In this document: positions 1 to 8,783 of the stretch, in pieces
Layout of the letters: the number at the start of each line of letters is the position of its first letter
Numbering within the stretch: the stretch's first letter is position 1
Assembly (NCBI GenBank): GCA_902478885.1
Contig: CABSMS010000010.1
Coordinates: 1 to 34,021, forward strand
DNA from: an uncultured Collinsella sp.
Lineage (GTDB): Bacteria > Actinomycetota > Coriobacteriia > Coriobacteriales > Coriobacteriaceae
DNA: 34,021 bases
Direction of reading: 5' to 3'
Notes under the pieces: model-generated
Told to the model about the DNA's origin: nothing
Database searches by the model: none
Seen by the model: the letters and a program-made list of their open reading frames with translations, nothing else
Translations under genes and position numbers: made by a program

Positions 1-6
1 AAAGAG

Positions 7-32
7 AAGAGGCGGGGCATGCCCCGCCTCTT
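7..32. terminator. 26-bp perfect palindrome, possible terminator of an upstream gene
   Basis: A perfect inverted repeat built around GGGGCATGCCCC can form a 12-bp GC-rich stem. No clear T-run follows on the plus strand; on the minus strand the flank is CTCTTT. It probably ends a transcription unit lying left of the window. The assignment is inference. Confidence 0.4.
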
Positions 33-84
33 ACACCACATCTCTGCGCGCTACCCTGAATGAGGTGCAGAACGACTGTTTTAA

Positions 85-124
85 GTGTCCCCGATGGCGT
101 AATTTGCCATCGGGGGCACATTTT
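85..124 (+). terminator. Rho-independent terminator-like hairpin
   Basis: A 14-bp stem (85-98 with 106-119, one G-T pair) closes a 7-nt loop and is followed by ATTTT. With the palindrome at 7-32 it probably insulates the uxaCBA unit from upstream transcription. Between 125 and 346 I see no gene, only a half-site (CCGTTCACC near 328) before the operators. Confidence 0.6.
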
Positions 125-346
125 ATGCCGATCGGGCGCTATCTGCGTTCCAAATAGGACGCTGAGGATGGCGCACGGCGCGCTCCAATGCTGAATACTC
201 CCAAAAATGTACGTCGGGACATGACCCACCTGAGCAAAAGCGCTCAAGTTCGGTGTTCGGGGACGCCAACCAGTCCGCAATACATGCAAGTCACATCTCC
301 AGCAACCGTTGAACGGGCAAAATCTACCGTTCACCCCGTGGTGGTT

Positions 347-398
347 AGGTGAACGTTCACCTTTTGAGGTGCAATGGATTAGTATAGTGAACGTTCAC
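347..398 (+). promoter_or_regulatory. uxaC promoter region with two GTGAACGTTCAC operators
   Basis: Two palindromes are visible: AGGTGAACGTTCACCT (347-362, perfect 16 bp) and GTGAACGTTCAC (387-398). Their centres are 38 bp apart. A -10-like TAGTAT/TATAGT (380-388) lies between and into the second site, and the TTCACC half of the first site is placed like a -35. The same paired layout recurs before the GPH carrier and the GH105 gene. Even palindromes with central CG are typical of LacI-family operators. Which regulator binds is not shown. Confidence 0.7.
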
Positions 399-452
399 CT
401 AAAGGATAACGAGCGCGTCGTGCGCCCGCCTTGCCAGCAAAGGGGCTGTTTG

Positions 453-1880
453 ATGAAAAACTTTATGGACGATCAGGATTTCCTGCTGAGCACCAAGACC
501 GGTGAGGAGCTGTTCCACAACTTTGCCGAGGGCATGCCCATCGTCGACTACCACTGCCACATTTCCCCCAAGGAGATCTGGGAGGACAAGCGTTTCGAGA
601 ACATCACCGAGGTTTGGCTGGGCGGCGACCACTACAAGTGGCGCCTGATGCGTGCCAACGGCGTCGACGAGCGTTTTATCACTGGCGACGCCCCTGCTCG
701 CGAGAAGTTCCAAAAGTGGGCCGAGACCCTGGGTCGCTGCGTCGGCAACCCCGTCTTTGAGTGGAGCCACCTGGAGCTTAAGCGCTACTTTGGCTACGAG
801 GGCGTCCTCAACGGCAAGACTGCCCAGGAGGTTTGGGACCTTGCCAACGCCAAGCTCGCCGAGGCCAGTTTCACCTGCCGCAACCTGATCAAGCAGTCCA
901 ACGTCCGCATGATCTGCACTACTGACGACCCCGCCGACAGCTTTGAGTGGCACAAGAAGATTGCAGCCGACGACAGCTTTGACGTTCAGGTCGTTCCCGC
1001 CATGCGCCCCGACGCCGCCCTGCGCATCGAGCGCGGCCAGGAGTTTGCCGACTACTGCAAGCGCCTCTCCGAGGTTGCCGGCGTTGAGGTCAGCGACTTC
1101 GAGGGCATGAAGGCTGCCATCTCCAAGCGCTACGACGTTGCTCACGAGCTGGGCTGCCGCGCATCCGACCACGCACTTGACTACGTTATGTACGTCCCGG
1201 CTACCGCCGACGAGATCGAGGCCATCTTTGCCAAGGGCCTGGCTGCTGAGCCGCTCACCGAGGAGGAGGTCCTCAAGTACAAGACTGCCTTTATGCAGTT
1301 CGTCGCCGGCGAGTATGTCCGTCTGGGCTGGGCCATGCAGCTGCACTTTGGCTGCAAGCGCGACAACAACCGCGCCATGTTTGCCAAGCTCGGTCCCGAC
1401 ACCGGCTACGACTGCATCTCCAACTACACGCCGTCCGACCAGCTCGCCGATTTCCTCAACTCCATCCAAGAGACCTGCGGCCTGCCCAAGACCATCCTGT
1501 ACAGCCTGAACCCCATCGACAACACCATGATCGATACCGTGATGGGCTGTTTCCAGGAGGCTCCGACCGCCGGTAAGATCCAGAACGGTTCCGCCTGGTG
1601 GTTCAACGACAACGAGGTCGGTATGCGCGAGCAGCTCACGGCTCTGGCTAACGAGGGCGTCCTGGGCAACTTTGTGGGCATGCTTACCGACTCCCGCTCT
1701 TTCCTGTCCTATCCGCGCCACGAGTACTTCCGTCGCGTGCTGTGCAGCGTGATCGGCGAGTGGGTCGAGCAGGGCAAGTACCCGGCCGACATGGAGCTGC
1801 TGGGCAGTATCGTGCGCGACATCAGCTACAACAATGCGGTCCGCTACTTTGGCTTTGACCTGGACACCGTCGAGGCCTAA
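453..1880 (+). CDS. uxaC: Glucuronate/galacturonate isomerase
   Basis: UxaC interconverts D-galacturonate with D-tagaturonate (and glucuronate with fructuronate), the first cytosolic step of hexuronate breakdown. The 475-aa product matches the usual family length of about 470. It begins MKNFMDDQDFLLST, like known UxaC N-termini, and carries the amidohydrolase-fold metal motif DYHCH at residues 32-36, followed by GDHYKWR. An in-frame start at 309 would put both operators inside the gene, so I chose ATG 453, preceded by AAAGGGG about 8 nt upstream. It is the first gene of uxaC-uxaB-uxaA, all on the plus strand with gaps under 100 bp, and is probably controlled by the operators at 347-398. Confidence 0.95.
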   Translation: MKNFMDDQDFLLSTKTGEELFHNFAEGMPIVDYHCHISPKEIWEDKRFENITEVWLGGDHYKWRLMRANGVDERFITGDAPAREKFQKWAETLGRCVGNPVFEWSHLELKRYFGYEGVLNGKTAQEVWDLANAKLAEASFTCRNLIKQSNVRMICTTDDPADSFEWHKKIAADDSFDVQVVPAMRPDAALRIERGQEFADYCKRLSEVAGVEVSDFEGMKAAISKRYDVAHELGCRASDHALDYVMYVPATADEIEAIFAKGLAAEPLTEEEVLKYKTAFMQFVAGEYVRLGWAMQLHFGCKRDNNRAMFAKLGPDTGYDCISNYTPSDQLADFLNSIQETCGLPKTILYSLNPIDNTMIDTVMGCFQEAPTAGKIQNGSAWWFNDNEVGMREQLTALANEGVLGNFVGMLTDSRSFLSYPRHEYFRRVLCSVIGEWVEQGKYPADMELLGSIVRDISYNNAVRYFGFDLDTVEA

Positions 1881-1974
1881 GCCCGCATCGAATCACATCG
1901 AACCCTGGGCGCCGTTGCCACACGCGGAGCCCCGTTTTGCTTGCACGCTAACAGACATCTAAGGAGATACATAG

Positions 1975-3489
1975 ATGGAGAACATCAGCTACGATGCGCT
2001 CGAGAAGATCGGCTACAAGGGCTATTTGCTGCCCAAGGATGCTCCCGAGAAGGTTCTGCAGTTTGGCGAGGGCAATTTCCTGCGCGCCTTCGTCGACCGC
2101 TTCTTTGACATGGGCAACGAGGCCACCGGCTGGAACGGCAAGGTCGTCATGGTGCAGCCCATCAGCGGTGCCTTTGGCTTTGCCGACGGTATCAATGCCC
2201 AGGACGACCTGTACACCGTGCTGGTGCGCGGCAAGGAGAACGGCAACACGGTTGACGAGTCCCGCGTGATCAGCGCCTGCAGCCGCTGCCTCAACCCGTA
2301 TCGTGAGGACGACTACCGCGCCATGATGGAGGTCGCCGTTTCCGACGACCTGGAGATTGTCGTCTCCAACACCACCGAGGCCGGTATCGCCTACGATCCG
2401 TCCTGCAAGGCCGACGACATGCCACCTGCGAGCTTCCCCGCCAAGCTTGCCCAGGTGCTCCACACCCGCTGGGCTGCCGGTAAGCCGGGCGTCATCGTGC
2501 TCGCCTGCGAGCTCATCGACCATAACGGCGAGGAGCTGCTGCGCATCATGAACCAGTACGTGAGCGACTGGGGCTGGGAGGACGAGTTTTCGCAGTGGAT
2601 GGCCAACGACTGCACCGTCTGCACCACGCTCGTCGACACCATCGTACCGGGCCGTATCCGCGATCCTAAGGAGGCCGCGGCGGTTGCCGAGCGTCTGGGC
2701 TACGAGGATCCCTTCCTGGCCGTGCGCGAGCCCTTCCAGATGTGGGGCATCCAGGGCGACGAGTCGCTTGCCGAGAAGCTTCCCTTTGTGAAGGCTGGTC
2801 TTCCGGGTGTCTTTGTGACTCCCGACGTCACCCCGTACAAAAAGCGCAAGGTCCGCATCCTCAACGGTGCCCACACCGCCTTCGTTCCGGGTTCCTGGGT
2901 TGCCGGCTTTGATATCGTGCGCGACTGCATGCATGACGAGACCATTCGCGGCTTCATGAACACCATGCTCTACGACGAGGTCATTCCGACGCTTGCCGCC
3001 GACTTGGATGTCGAGGACTGCAAGGCCTTTGCCGCCGCCGTCGAAAACCGCTTCGACAACCCGTTTATTGATCATGCGCTGCTCTCCATCTGCCTCAACT
3101 CCACGGCTAAGTGGCGCGCTCGCGACCTGCCCACGCTCAAGGACTACGTTGCCGAGACCGGCAACCTGCCCAAGTGCCTGGCGACGAGCCTCGCTACGCT
3201 TATCTCCTTCTACACGCAGGAGCTCGTGTCCCGCGAGGGCGACGGCCTGCACCTGCGTCGCTCCGACGGCACCGAGTACACCGCTCAGGACGATGCCTTC
3301 GTACTCGATTTCTACGCTGCCCATGCCGGCGCCGACGATGCCCAACTGGTGCACGACGTGCTCACCAACGAGCAGATGTGGGGCGAGGACCTTACGCAGA
3401 TCGCAGGTCTTGAGGAGTTTGTCGTCAGCGTGCTCGCCGTCGTGCGTGCCGAGGGCGCCAAGCAGGCCTTCGCCAACGCTCAGGCGTAA
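1975..3489 (+). CDS. uxaB: Tagaturonate reductase (altronate oxidoreductase)
   Basis: The enzyme reduces D-tagaturonate to D-altronate with NADH. The 504-aa product belongs to the polyol-specific long-chain dehydrogenases of the mannitol dehydrogenase superfamily. Residues 28-39 read VLQFGEGNFLRAF, the UxaB-type nucleotide-binding start. A K-x4-N-x2-H pattern (KVRILNGAH, near residue 290) matches the catalytic signature of that superfamily. UxaB rather than the mannonate enzyme UxuB is favoured by the N-terminal motif and by lying between uxaC and uxaA. A strong AAGGAGA sits 7-8 nt before ATG 1975. The 94-bp gap after uxaC shows no obvious terminator. Confidence 0.93.
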   Translation: MENISYDALEKIGYKGYLLPKDAPEKVLQFGEGNFLRAFVDRFFDMGNEATGWNGKVVMVQPISGAFGFADGINAQDDLYTVLVRGKENGNTVDESRVISACSRCLNPYREDDYRAMMEVAVSDDLEIVVSNTTEAGIAYDPSCKADDMPPASFPAKLAQVLHTRWAAGKPGVIVLACELIDHNGEELLRIMNQYVSDWGWEDEFSQWMANDCTVCTTLVDTIVPGRIRDPKEAAAVAERLGYEDPFLAVREPFQMWGIQGDESLAEKLPFVKAGLPGVFVTPDVTPYKKRKVRILNGAHTAFVPGSWVAGFDIVRDCMHDETIRGFMNTMLYDEVIPTLAADLDVEDCKAFAAAVENRFDNPFIDHALLSICLNSTAKWRARDLPTLKDYVAETGNLPKCLATSLATLISFYTQELVSREGDGLHLRRSDGTEYTAQDDAFVLDFYAAHAGADDAQLVHDVLTNEQMWGEDLTQIAGLEEFVVSVLAVVRAEGAKQAFANAQA

Positions 3490-3508
3490 ATTTCCGGCGC
3501 AGACGCGG

Positions 3509-3530
3509 GCGCGGGACGGCATGCCCGCGC
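3509..3530 (+). other. Small GC hairpin in the uxaB-uxaA gap
   Basis: GCGCGGG and CCCGCGC form a 7-bp stem around an 8-nt loop, with no T-run after it. It may mark RNA processing or simply be GC-rich chance. Support is weak. Confidence 0.3.
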
Positions 3531-3570
3531 TTCGACTTCTGCTCAACCTGTAGGGTTAGGACCATTTGTA

Positions 3571-5055
3571 ATGAACACTATCCAGATCAATCCGGCCGAC
3601 AACGTGATCGTCGCGCTGTCGCCGCTTACCAAGGGCACCGCCGTCGCGGTTCCCGGGGTGGGCGAGGTCGTGGCCGCGGAGGATATTCCGCAGGGTCATA
3701 AGATGGCCGTGCGCTCGATTGCTGCGGGGGAGGACGTCATCAAGTACGGCCTTCCTATCGGTCACGTGACGGGCGATGTCCAGCCCGGTCAGTGGCTTCA
3801 TACACATAACGTCAAGACCAACCTTTCGGGCGAGGTCGAGTACACCTACAACCCCACACATCCGGTCGTGGATCCCGTTGAGCCCGAGACCTTTATGGGG
3901 TTCCGCCGCGCCGACGGTCGTGCCGCGACGCGTAATGAGCTGTGGATCATCCCCACGGTCGGCTGTGTCAACGAAGTCGCCCGTGCCATGTGTGAGCAGG
4001 CCCAGGATCTGGTCGATGGCTCGCTGGAGGGTGTTTACTACTTCCCGCATCCCTTTGGCTGCTCGCAGACCGGCACCGACCATGCCCAGACGCGTCGTCT
4101 GCTGGTGGCGCTCTCGCGTCATCCTAATGCGGCCGGCGTGCTATTCCTGTCGCTCGGTTGCGAGAACTGTACGCATCAGCAGGTGCTCGACGAGCTCGGT
4201 GACTTCGATCACGAGCGTGTTCGCTTTCTCACCTGCCAGGATGTAGCCGACGAGCAGATCGAGGGCCACAAGATTCTGGCCGAGCTGGCAGACCTCGCCA
4301 AGCAGGCCAAGCGCGAGCCCATTTTGGCCTCCGAGCTGGTTATTGGTCTTAAGTGCGGCGGCTCCGACGGTCTTTCGGGCATTACCGCCAACCCCACGAT
4401 CGGTCGCGTGAGTGATATGGTTGTCGCCCGCGGCGGCACGTCGGTGCTTACCGAGGTGCCCGAGATGTTTGGCGCCGAGAGTATCCTGCTCGATCGCTGT
4501 GAGAACGAGCAGGTCTTTAACGCCGCTTCCGACATGCTCAATGGCTTTAAGGACTACTTTATTAGCCACGGCGAGGTCGTCTACGAGAACCCGAGCCCCG
4601 GCAACAAGGACGGCGGTATTACCACGCTCGAGGACAAGAGCTGCGGCTGCGTGCAAAAAGGCGGGTCTGCCCCCATCGTCGACGTGCTGCCGTATGCCGG
4701 CCGGGCAACTAAACACGGCCTGAACATGCTGTGCGGTCCGGGCAACGACATGGTATCCACCACGGCGTTGACGGCTGCCGGCTGCCACGTGATTCTGTTC
4801 TCGACCGGCCGCGGCACACCGTTTGGCGCGCCGGCGCCTACGCTCAAGGTGTTCACCAATCAGCGTCTGTGCGACCACAAGGCCAACTGGATGGACTTTA
4901 ACGCCGGTGTGATTGCCACGGGTGAGCGCACGCTCGACGAGGCTGCTCACGATCTATACCAGCTGGTGCTGGAGACGGCGAGCGGTAAACTCACGAGTGC
5001 CGAGCGCCGTGGCTGTCACGAGATCAGCATCTGGAAGGACGGCGTCTGCCTGTAG
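3571..5055 (+). CDS. uxaA: Altronate dehydratase
   Basis: UxaA dehydrates D-altronate to 2-keto-3-deoxy-D-gluconate (KDG). The 494-aa protein has the expected two parts: an N-terminal SAF-like domain (about residues 1-90) and a C-terminal catalytic UxaA domain. The second part contains FGCSQTGTDH and LGCENC, cysteine-bearing motifs consistent with the iron-dependent enzyme, and a late CGC (KSCGCVQKGG). The start ATG 3571 follows a modest TTAGGA. It is the last gene of the uxaCBA unit, and a canonical terminator follows at 5092. With UxaC and UxaB it makes a complete galacturonate-to-KDG route; the next steps are encoded 25 kb away by kdgK and kdgA. Confidence 0.95.
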   Translation: MNTIQINPADNVIVALSPLTKGTAVAVPGVGEVVAAEDIPQGHKMAVRSIAAGEDVIKYGLPIGHVTGDVQPGQWLHTHNVKTNLSGEVEYTYNPTHPVVDPVEPETFMGFRRADGRAATRNELWIIPTVGCVNEVARAMCEQAQDLVDGSLEGVYYFPHPFGCSQTGTDHAQTRRLLVALSRHPNAAGVLFLSLGCENCTHQQVLDELGDFDHERVRFLTCQDVADEQIEGHKILAELADLAKQAKREPILASELVIGLKCGGSDGLSGITANPTIGRVSDMVVARGGTSVLTEVPEMFGAESILLDRCENEQVFNAASDMLNGFKDYFISHGEVVYENPSPGNKDGGITTLEDKSCGCVQKGGSAPIVDVLPYAGRATKHGLNMLCGPGNDMVSTTALTAAGCHVILFSTGRGTPFGAPAPTLKVFTNQRLCDHKANWMDFNAGVIATGERTLDEAAHDLYQLVLETASGKLTSAERRGCHEISIWKDGVCL

Positions 5056-5091
5056 TGGCAAATGCACCCAAGCGTAGCGCTATGTCGTCGG

Positions 5092-5127
5092 CCCCGTCGG
5101 GAGTGTTCCCGGCGGGGTTTTCGTTTT
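5092..5127 (+). terminator. Rho-independent terminator of uxaCBA
   Basis: An 11-bp stem (5092-5102 with 5107-5117, one G-T pair) has a 4-nt loop and is followed by TTTTCGTTTT. It lies 37 bp after the uxaA stop. Confidence 0.9.
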
Positions 5128-5155
5128 GTGGTTAAGTGAAAAAATTGGAAAATAC

Positions 5156-5330
5156 GATAAACGTTCACCTATCTCATGGGTGTCCAGCATGGCATCTTTA
5201 CCAGCAGACAATAGGTCTTAGAGCCTCAATTGTGTCCGTTCAGCGATAAAAAACGACCGTTCGGGGATAATATGCAAGTGAACGTTCACCTCTTGTAAGG
5301 AATCGCGCATAATCTAGATAAACGTTCACC
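5156..5330 (+). promoter_or_regulatory. Triple operator region of the GPH symporter gene
   Basis: Three sites of the GTGAACGTTCAC family occur: GATAAACGTTCACC (5156-5169), GTGAACGTTCACC (5278-5290) and GATAAACGTTCACC (5317-5330). The last two have centres exactly 40 bp apart. TTCACC of the middle site is followed at 17 bp by CATAAT (5308-5313), a plausible -35/-10 pair, so bound regulator would cover both the -35 and the start site. The upstream site, 121 bp away, could support looping. Confidence 0.65.
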
Positions 5331-5408
5331 CTGAACGCTAGGCAGACAGACGTCAGTGTGGACTCAAATGTCTTGTTACAAGACAATCGAGAAAAGAGAG
5401 GGAGCTCG

Positions 5409-6968
5409 ATGACTAATAAGATCGGAAAAAAGCGTAAGATCACATTCTGGACGCGCTTGGGCTTTGGTATGGGCGGTATGCTCAATTCCGGTGCCCTGAC
5501 CTTTACGCACAGCTACATGGTGCTGTTCCTGTCCACGGAGTGTGGCCTGTCCGCAGGCGAGGCTGCACTGATCAGCTCGTTTGCCATCTATGTCAACGCC
5601 ATTCTTTGCCCGCTGATGGGCTTTGTGGCCGATAACTTCTATGCCACTAAGATTGGCCGCATCTTTGGTCGTCGTCGTTTCTGGATCTTGCTGGCCATCC
5701 CGATGATGATCGCCGAGCCGCTCATCTTCGTGGCTACGCCGTTTGGCTTCCCGTACTACTTTGTGCTGTACCTGATCTACAACGTCGCGTACACGTTCTG
5801 CACCGCCAACCTGTCGCCGCTTACCATTGAGATGACCGACGACTTTAAGGAGCGTACGTACCTTACCGGCTACAAGCATCTCTTTGGTAACGCCGCCGGC
5901 TTCCTGATGGCTGCACTCGTCGGCTTTGGCTTTGGCACCTTCGGCGAGACCAACCCGTTCAGCTACTTCATCATCGCTACGGTCAACGCTTCGGTTATGG
6001 CAATCTCGCTGCTCTGCGTGTACCTGTCCACGTGGGAGCACACCCCCGAGGAGGTCGCTCAGGAGAAGATCGAGAGTGTCGGCGAGGGCATCAAGAAGTT
6101 CTTTATCGACGTTATCTCCACCTTCCGCAACAAGTCCTTCCGCAAGGTCCTGTATGCACAGGTCTCCACGAAGCTCGCTGCTGCCTGCTGGTCTGCCTGC
6201 CTGTCCTTCTTCATCGTCTACTGCCTGCAGATTCCTAAGTCCTACGAGTCCGTGATGGAGATGCCTGGCAAGGTCGTCGCTATCGTCTGCACCGCCATCT
6301 GGGTCGCCCTCATGGCCAAGAAGGGCTTCCACAAGTCTTGGTACCTCGCAAATGTCGGTTGCGCTGCGTGCATCATCGCCTACAACTACTTCGCCTTTGG
6401 TCAGATCAACGGCACCTCCACGGTCGCCATCGCCATGATCGCCTACCCCGTCATCTTCGCCATCTGGAAGTTCTTCTACGTCGGCTTCCAGTATCTGCCC
6501 GATGTCCTGCTCAACTACATCCCCGATGTCGATGAGCTCATCACCCTGCGTCGTCGCGAGGGCATCTACAGCTCCGCGCAGCAGCTCTGCCAGCAGATCG
6601 CCCAGGCTATCGCCGTCAACGTATGGGCTATCGTCCTTGCTGCCTCCGGCTTCATTCAGACCGCCGGCAATAGCGACGCCGTGACCCAGCCCGCTACCGT
6701 TCCTCTGTATATCTGCGGCTACATGATCATCGGCTGCGCCGGCTTCTTCCTGCTTGCGGCCGTCCTTGCCCGCGGCATCAAGATCGACAAGGAACAGTGC
6801 GACATCCTTTGCGACGAGATTCACCGCGTCAAGGAGGGTGGCAAGATGGCCGACGTCAAGCCCGAAGTCAAGGCGCTTTGCGAGGAGCTCTCCGGCTTTA
6901 AGTACGAGGACTGCTTTGCCCACAACAACGTTGGCTTCCAGGACGGTAGCGTAACTCCCGCCGAGTAA
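5409..6968 (+). CDS. GPH-family (MFS_2) sugar/hexuronide:cation symporter
   Basis: A 519-aa integral membrane protein with many hydrophobic helices, probably twelve. It resembles the glycoside-pentoside-hexuronide carriers: an N-terminal FWTRLGFGMGGMLNSGALTF segment, the cytoplasmic basic stretch IGRIFGRRRFW after the second helix pair, and a middle region with QLCQQIAQAIAVN. I chose ATG 5409 because GAGAGGGAG lies just upstream and the earlier in-frame ATG at 5358 has no ribosome site. The soluble tail after the last helix (about 45 residues) is ordinary for the family. Promoter operators and the following pectinolytic genes suggest it imports galacturonate or short, possibly esterified, oligogalacturonides. 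The substrate is inferred. Confidence 0.85.
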   Translation: MTNKIGKKRKITFWTRLGFGMGGMLNSGALTFTHSYMVLFLSTECGLSAGEAALISSFAIYVNAILCPLMGFVADNFYATKIGRIFGRRRFWILLAIPMMIAEPLIFVATPFGFPYYFVLYLIYNVAYTFCTANLSPLTIEMTDDFKERTYLTGYKHLFGNAAGFLMAALVGFGFGTFGETNPFSYFIIATVNASVMAISLLCVYLSTWEHTPEEVAQEKIESVGEGIKKFFIDVISTFRNKSFRKVLYAQVSTKLAAACWSACLSFFIVYCLQIPKSYESVMEMPGKVVAIVCTAIWVALMAKKGFHKSWYLANVGCAACIIAYNYFAFGQINGTSTVAIAMIAYPVIFAIWKFFYVGFQYLPDVLLNYIPDVDELITLRRREGIYSSAQQLCQQIAQAIAVNVWAIVLAASGFIQTAGNSDAVTQPATVPLYICGYMIIGCAGFFLLAAVLARGIKIDKEQCDILCDEIHRVKEGGKMADVKPEVKALCEELSGFKYEDCFAHNNVGFQDGSVTPAE

Positions 6969-6991
6969 GGCCGACATATCGTCCAAATCAC

Positions 6992-7035
6992 AGGGCCGTG
7001 CCACCGGAACTCCGCCGGCAGGCACGGCCTTTTTT
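6992..7035 (+). terminator. Rho-independent terminator after the symporter gene
   Basis: GGCCGTGCC (6994-7002) pairs with GGCACGGCC (7021-7029), with an inner CCGG/CCGG helix, and is followed by six T. The GH28 gene starts 49 bp later, so it either has its own promoter (TACAAT near 7044 is a candidate -10) or depends on read-through. Confidence 0.85.
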
Positions 7036-7083
7036 CAACAGCGTACAATTTGCCTTTAGAGCATCTTTTTGAGGGAGAAACCC

Positions 7084-8679
7084 ATGGAGACGAACGTTAT
7101 CTGGCGCAACGCGCGCGCGGCGGTTATCGAGCTTGACGACGGCGGTTACTTTACCTGCGCCGATACGTGGGAGATCTTTGTCAACGACGAGCCCGCTGGT
7201 ACCACGAATACGGTCGAGACCTATGTCGACGGCCTGACCCCCGGCAAGCGTAACCTGGTTCGGTTTGTTTGTGGCGAGCGTGAGCTGAGCGTAGGTGTCA
7301 CCACGCCGGCTGAGCCCTTTACTATCAACGTTCGCGACTGTGGCGCCAAGGGCGATGCCGAGCACGACGACACCACCAACATCCAGGCTGCCATCATGGC
7401 CTGTCCCAAGGGCGGGCGCGTGCTGATCCCCGCCGGTAGTTATCGCATCAAGTCCCTCTTCCTTAAGAGCAATATCAACATTGAGCTCGCCGAGGGAGCG
7501 GTGCTGTTGGCCCGTCACGACCGCGCGGCGCTTGCCTACATTCCGGGCACGGTCACAGGCGACGAGGGCGCTGGGTATGCCGGCACCGATATGCTGCCCC
7601 TGGGCCGCTGGGAGGGCGAGGGTTTCTCGACCTACTGTTCTACCTTTACGGGTCTGGGCGTGCACGACGTGTGCATCTATGGTCGTGGTGCCATCGACGG
7701 TCAGACCGATTTTGCCGAGGACAACTGGTGGAACAAGGACTTTAAGAACATCTTCCGTCCCGAGGAGGGCCGCGAGGTCGCCCGTCCGCGCATGATCTTC
7801 CTGTCCGAGTGCCAAAACGTGAGCCTTGCTGGCTTTACCGTGCGCAACAGCCCGGCGTGGAATATCCATCCCGTCCTGTGCGAGCATGTCGACGCGCTCT
7901 GCCTGTCGATCGAGGGTCCCAAGAACTCCCACAACACCGACGGTTTCGATCCCGAGAGCTGCGGCTTTGTCCGCATCCTTGGCTGTCAGTTCTCGGTGGG
8001 CGACGACTGCATCGCCATCAAGAGCGGCAAGCTGGGCATTGAGCCCGAGCTTCGTCCCGCCACGCACGACGTGCTGATCTCTCACTGCTACATGCACGAT
8101 GGTCACGGCGCCGTGGTCCTGGGTTCAGAGGCTGCCGGCGGCATCAAGGACCTTACCGTGAGCAAGTGCCTCTTTGAGCGCACCGACCGCGGCCTGCGCG
8201 TCAAGACCCGCCGCGGGCGCGGCAAGGATGCCGTCAACGAGGGCATTACCTTTGAGCACATTCGCATGGACGAGGTGCTCACGCCCTTCGTGGTCAACTC
8301 CTTCTACTTCTGTGACAAGGACGGCAAGACCGATTACGTGCAGTCTCGCGAGGCTTTGCCTGTCGACGACCGCACGCCCGGCTTTGGTGCCACGACGTTT
8401 TGCGATATCGAGGCTACCAACTGCCATGCTGCCGCGGCCTATATCACGGGTCTGCCCGAGAGCAAGGTGACACGTCTGACGTTCCAAGACGTTCACGTTA
8501 CCTTTGCCGACGATGCCGAGCCCTTTGTGCCGGCCATGGCCTGTGGTGTGGAGCCGATGGTGCGCCAGGGCATCATCGCGCAAAACGTCAAGGTACTCGA
8601 CCTGCAAAATGTGGTTATTGAGGGCCAGGACGGCGAGGAGCTGCAGCTCCAGAACGTCGACAAGGTTGTCCGTTCCTAA
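7084..8679 (+). CDS. GH28 polygalacturonase-type glycoside hydrolase, cytosolic
   Basis: A 531-aa protein with a short N-terminal beta domain (about residues 1-85, fibronectin-like), then a right-handed beta-helix GH28 domain. All GH28 signatures are present in order: NTDGFDP (near 284), GDDCIAIKSG (near 305), GHGAVVLGSE (near 340) and RVKTRRGRG (near 372). The aspartates of the first two supply the general acid and base. No signal peptide is visible, so the enzyme should act inside the cell on imported oligogalacturonides, probably as an exo-acting galacturonidase. ATG 7084 follows GAGGGAGAAA; the upstream in-frame TTG at 7069 has no ribosome site. It heads a plus-strand set of de-esterifying enzymes. 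Confidence 0.92.
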   Translation: METNVIWRNARAAVIELDDGGYFTCADTWEIFVNDEPAGTTNTVETYVDGLTPGKRNLVRFVCGERELSVGVTTPAEPFTINVRDCGAKGDAEHDDTTNIQAAIMACPKGGRVLIPAGSYRIKSLFLKSNINIELAEGAVLLARHDRAALAYIPGTVTGDEGAGYAGTDMLPLGRWEGEGFSTYCSTFTGLGVHDVCIYGRGAIDGQTDFAEDNWWNKDFKNIFRPEEGREVARPRMIFLSECQNVSLAGFTVRNSPAWNIHPVLCEHVDALCLSIEGPKNSHNTDGFDPESCGFVRILGCQFSVGDDCIAIKSGKLGIEPELRPATHDVLISHCYMHDGHGAVVLGSEAAGGIKDLTVSKCLFERTDRGLRVKTRRGRGKDAVNEGITFEHIRMDEVLTPFVVNSFYFCDKDGKTDYVQSREALPVDDRTPGFGATTFCDIEATNCHAAAAYITGLPESKVTRLTFQDVHVTFADDAEPFVPAMACGVEPMVRQGIIAQNVKVLDLQNVVIEGQDGEELQLQNVDKVVRS

Positions 8680-8694
8680 CTCGGGTTGATGACC

Positions 8695-8731
8695 AGGGCT
8701 GCATTGTCGGATAAATCGGCAATGCAGCCCT
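8695..8731 (+). terminator. Terminator-like hairpin between GH28 and esterase genes
   Basis: A perfect 12-bp stem (AGGGCTGCATTG with its complement, 8695-8706 and 8720-8731) has a 13-nt loop. Only TTGTG follows, so it may be a weak terminator or an mRNA stabiliser that sets the ratio of GH28 to downstream esterases. Confidence 0.5.
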
Positions 8732-8783
8732 TGTGCGATACGGCCGTGTGCGCTGCGCTACGCATCATGGTGAAAGGGAATAC

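Noticed and set aside
309..452. Upstream in-frame start for uxaC at 309
   Set aside because: It would place both perfect operators and the promoter inside the coding region; family N-termini and a ribosome site fit ATG 453.
5376..7025. 549-codon open frame on the minus strand
   Set aside because: It lies opposite the GPH symporter gene, has low-complexity Asp/Gly/Val composition and no family motif; a by-product of GC-rich codon use. The same holds for long antisense frames at 399-1721, 1948-3546, 22232-24355 and 16989-18134.
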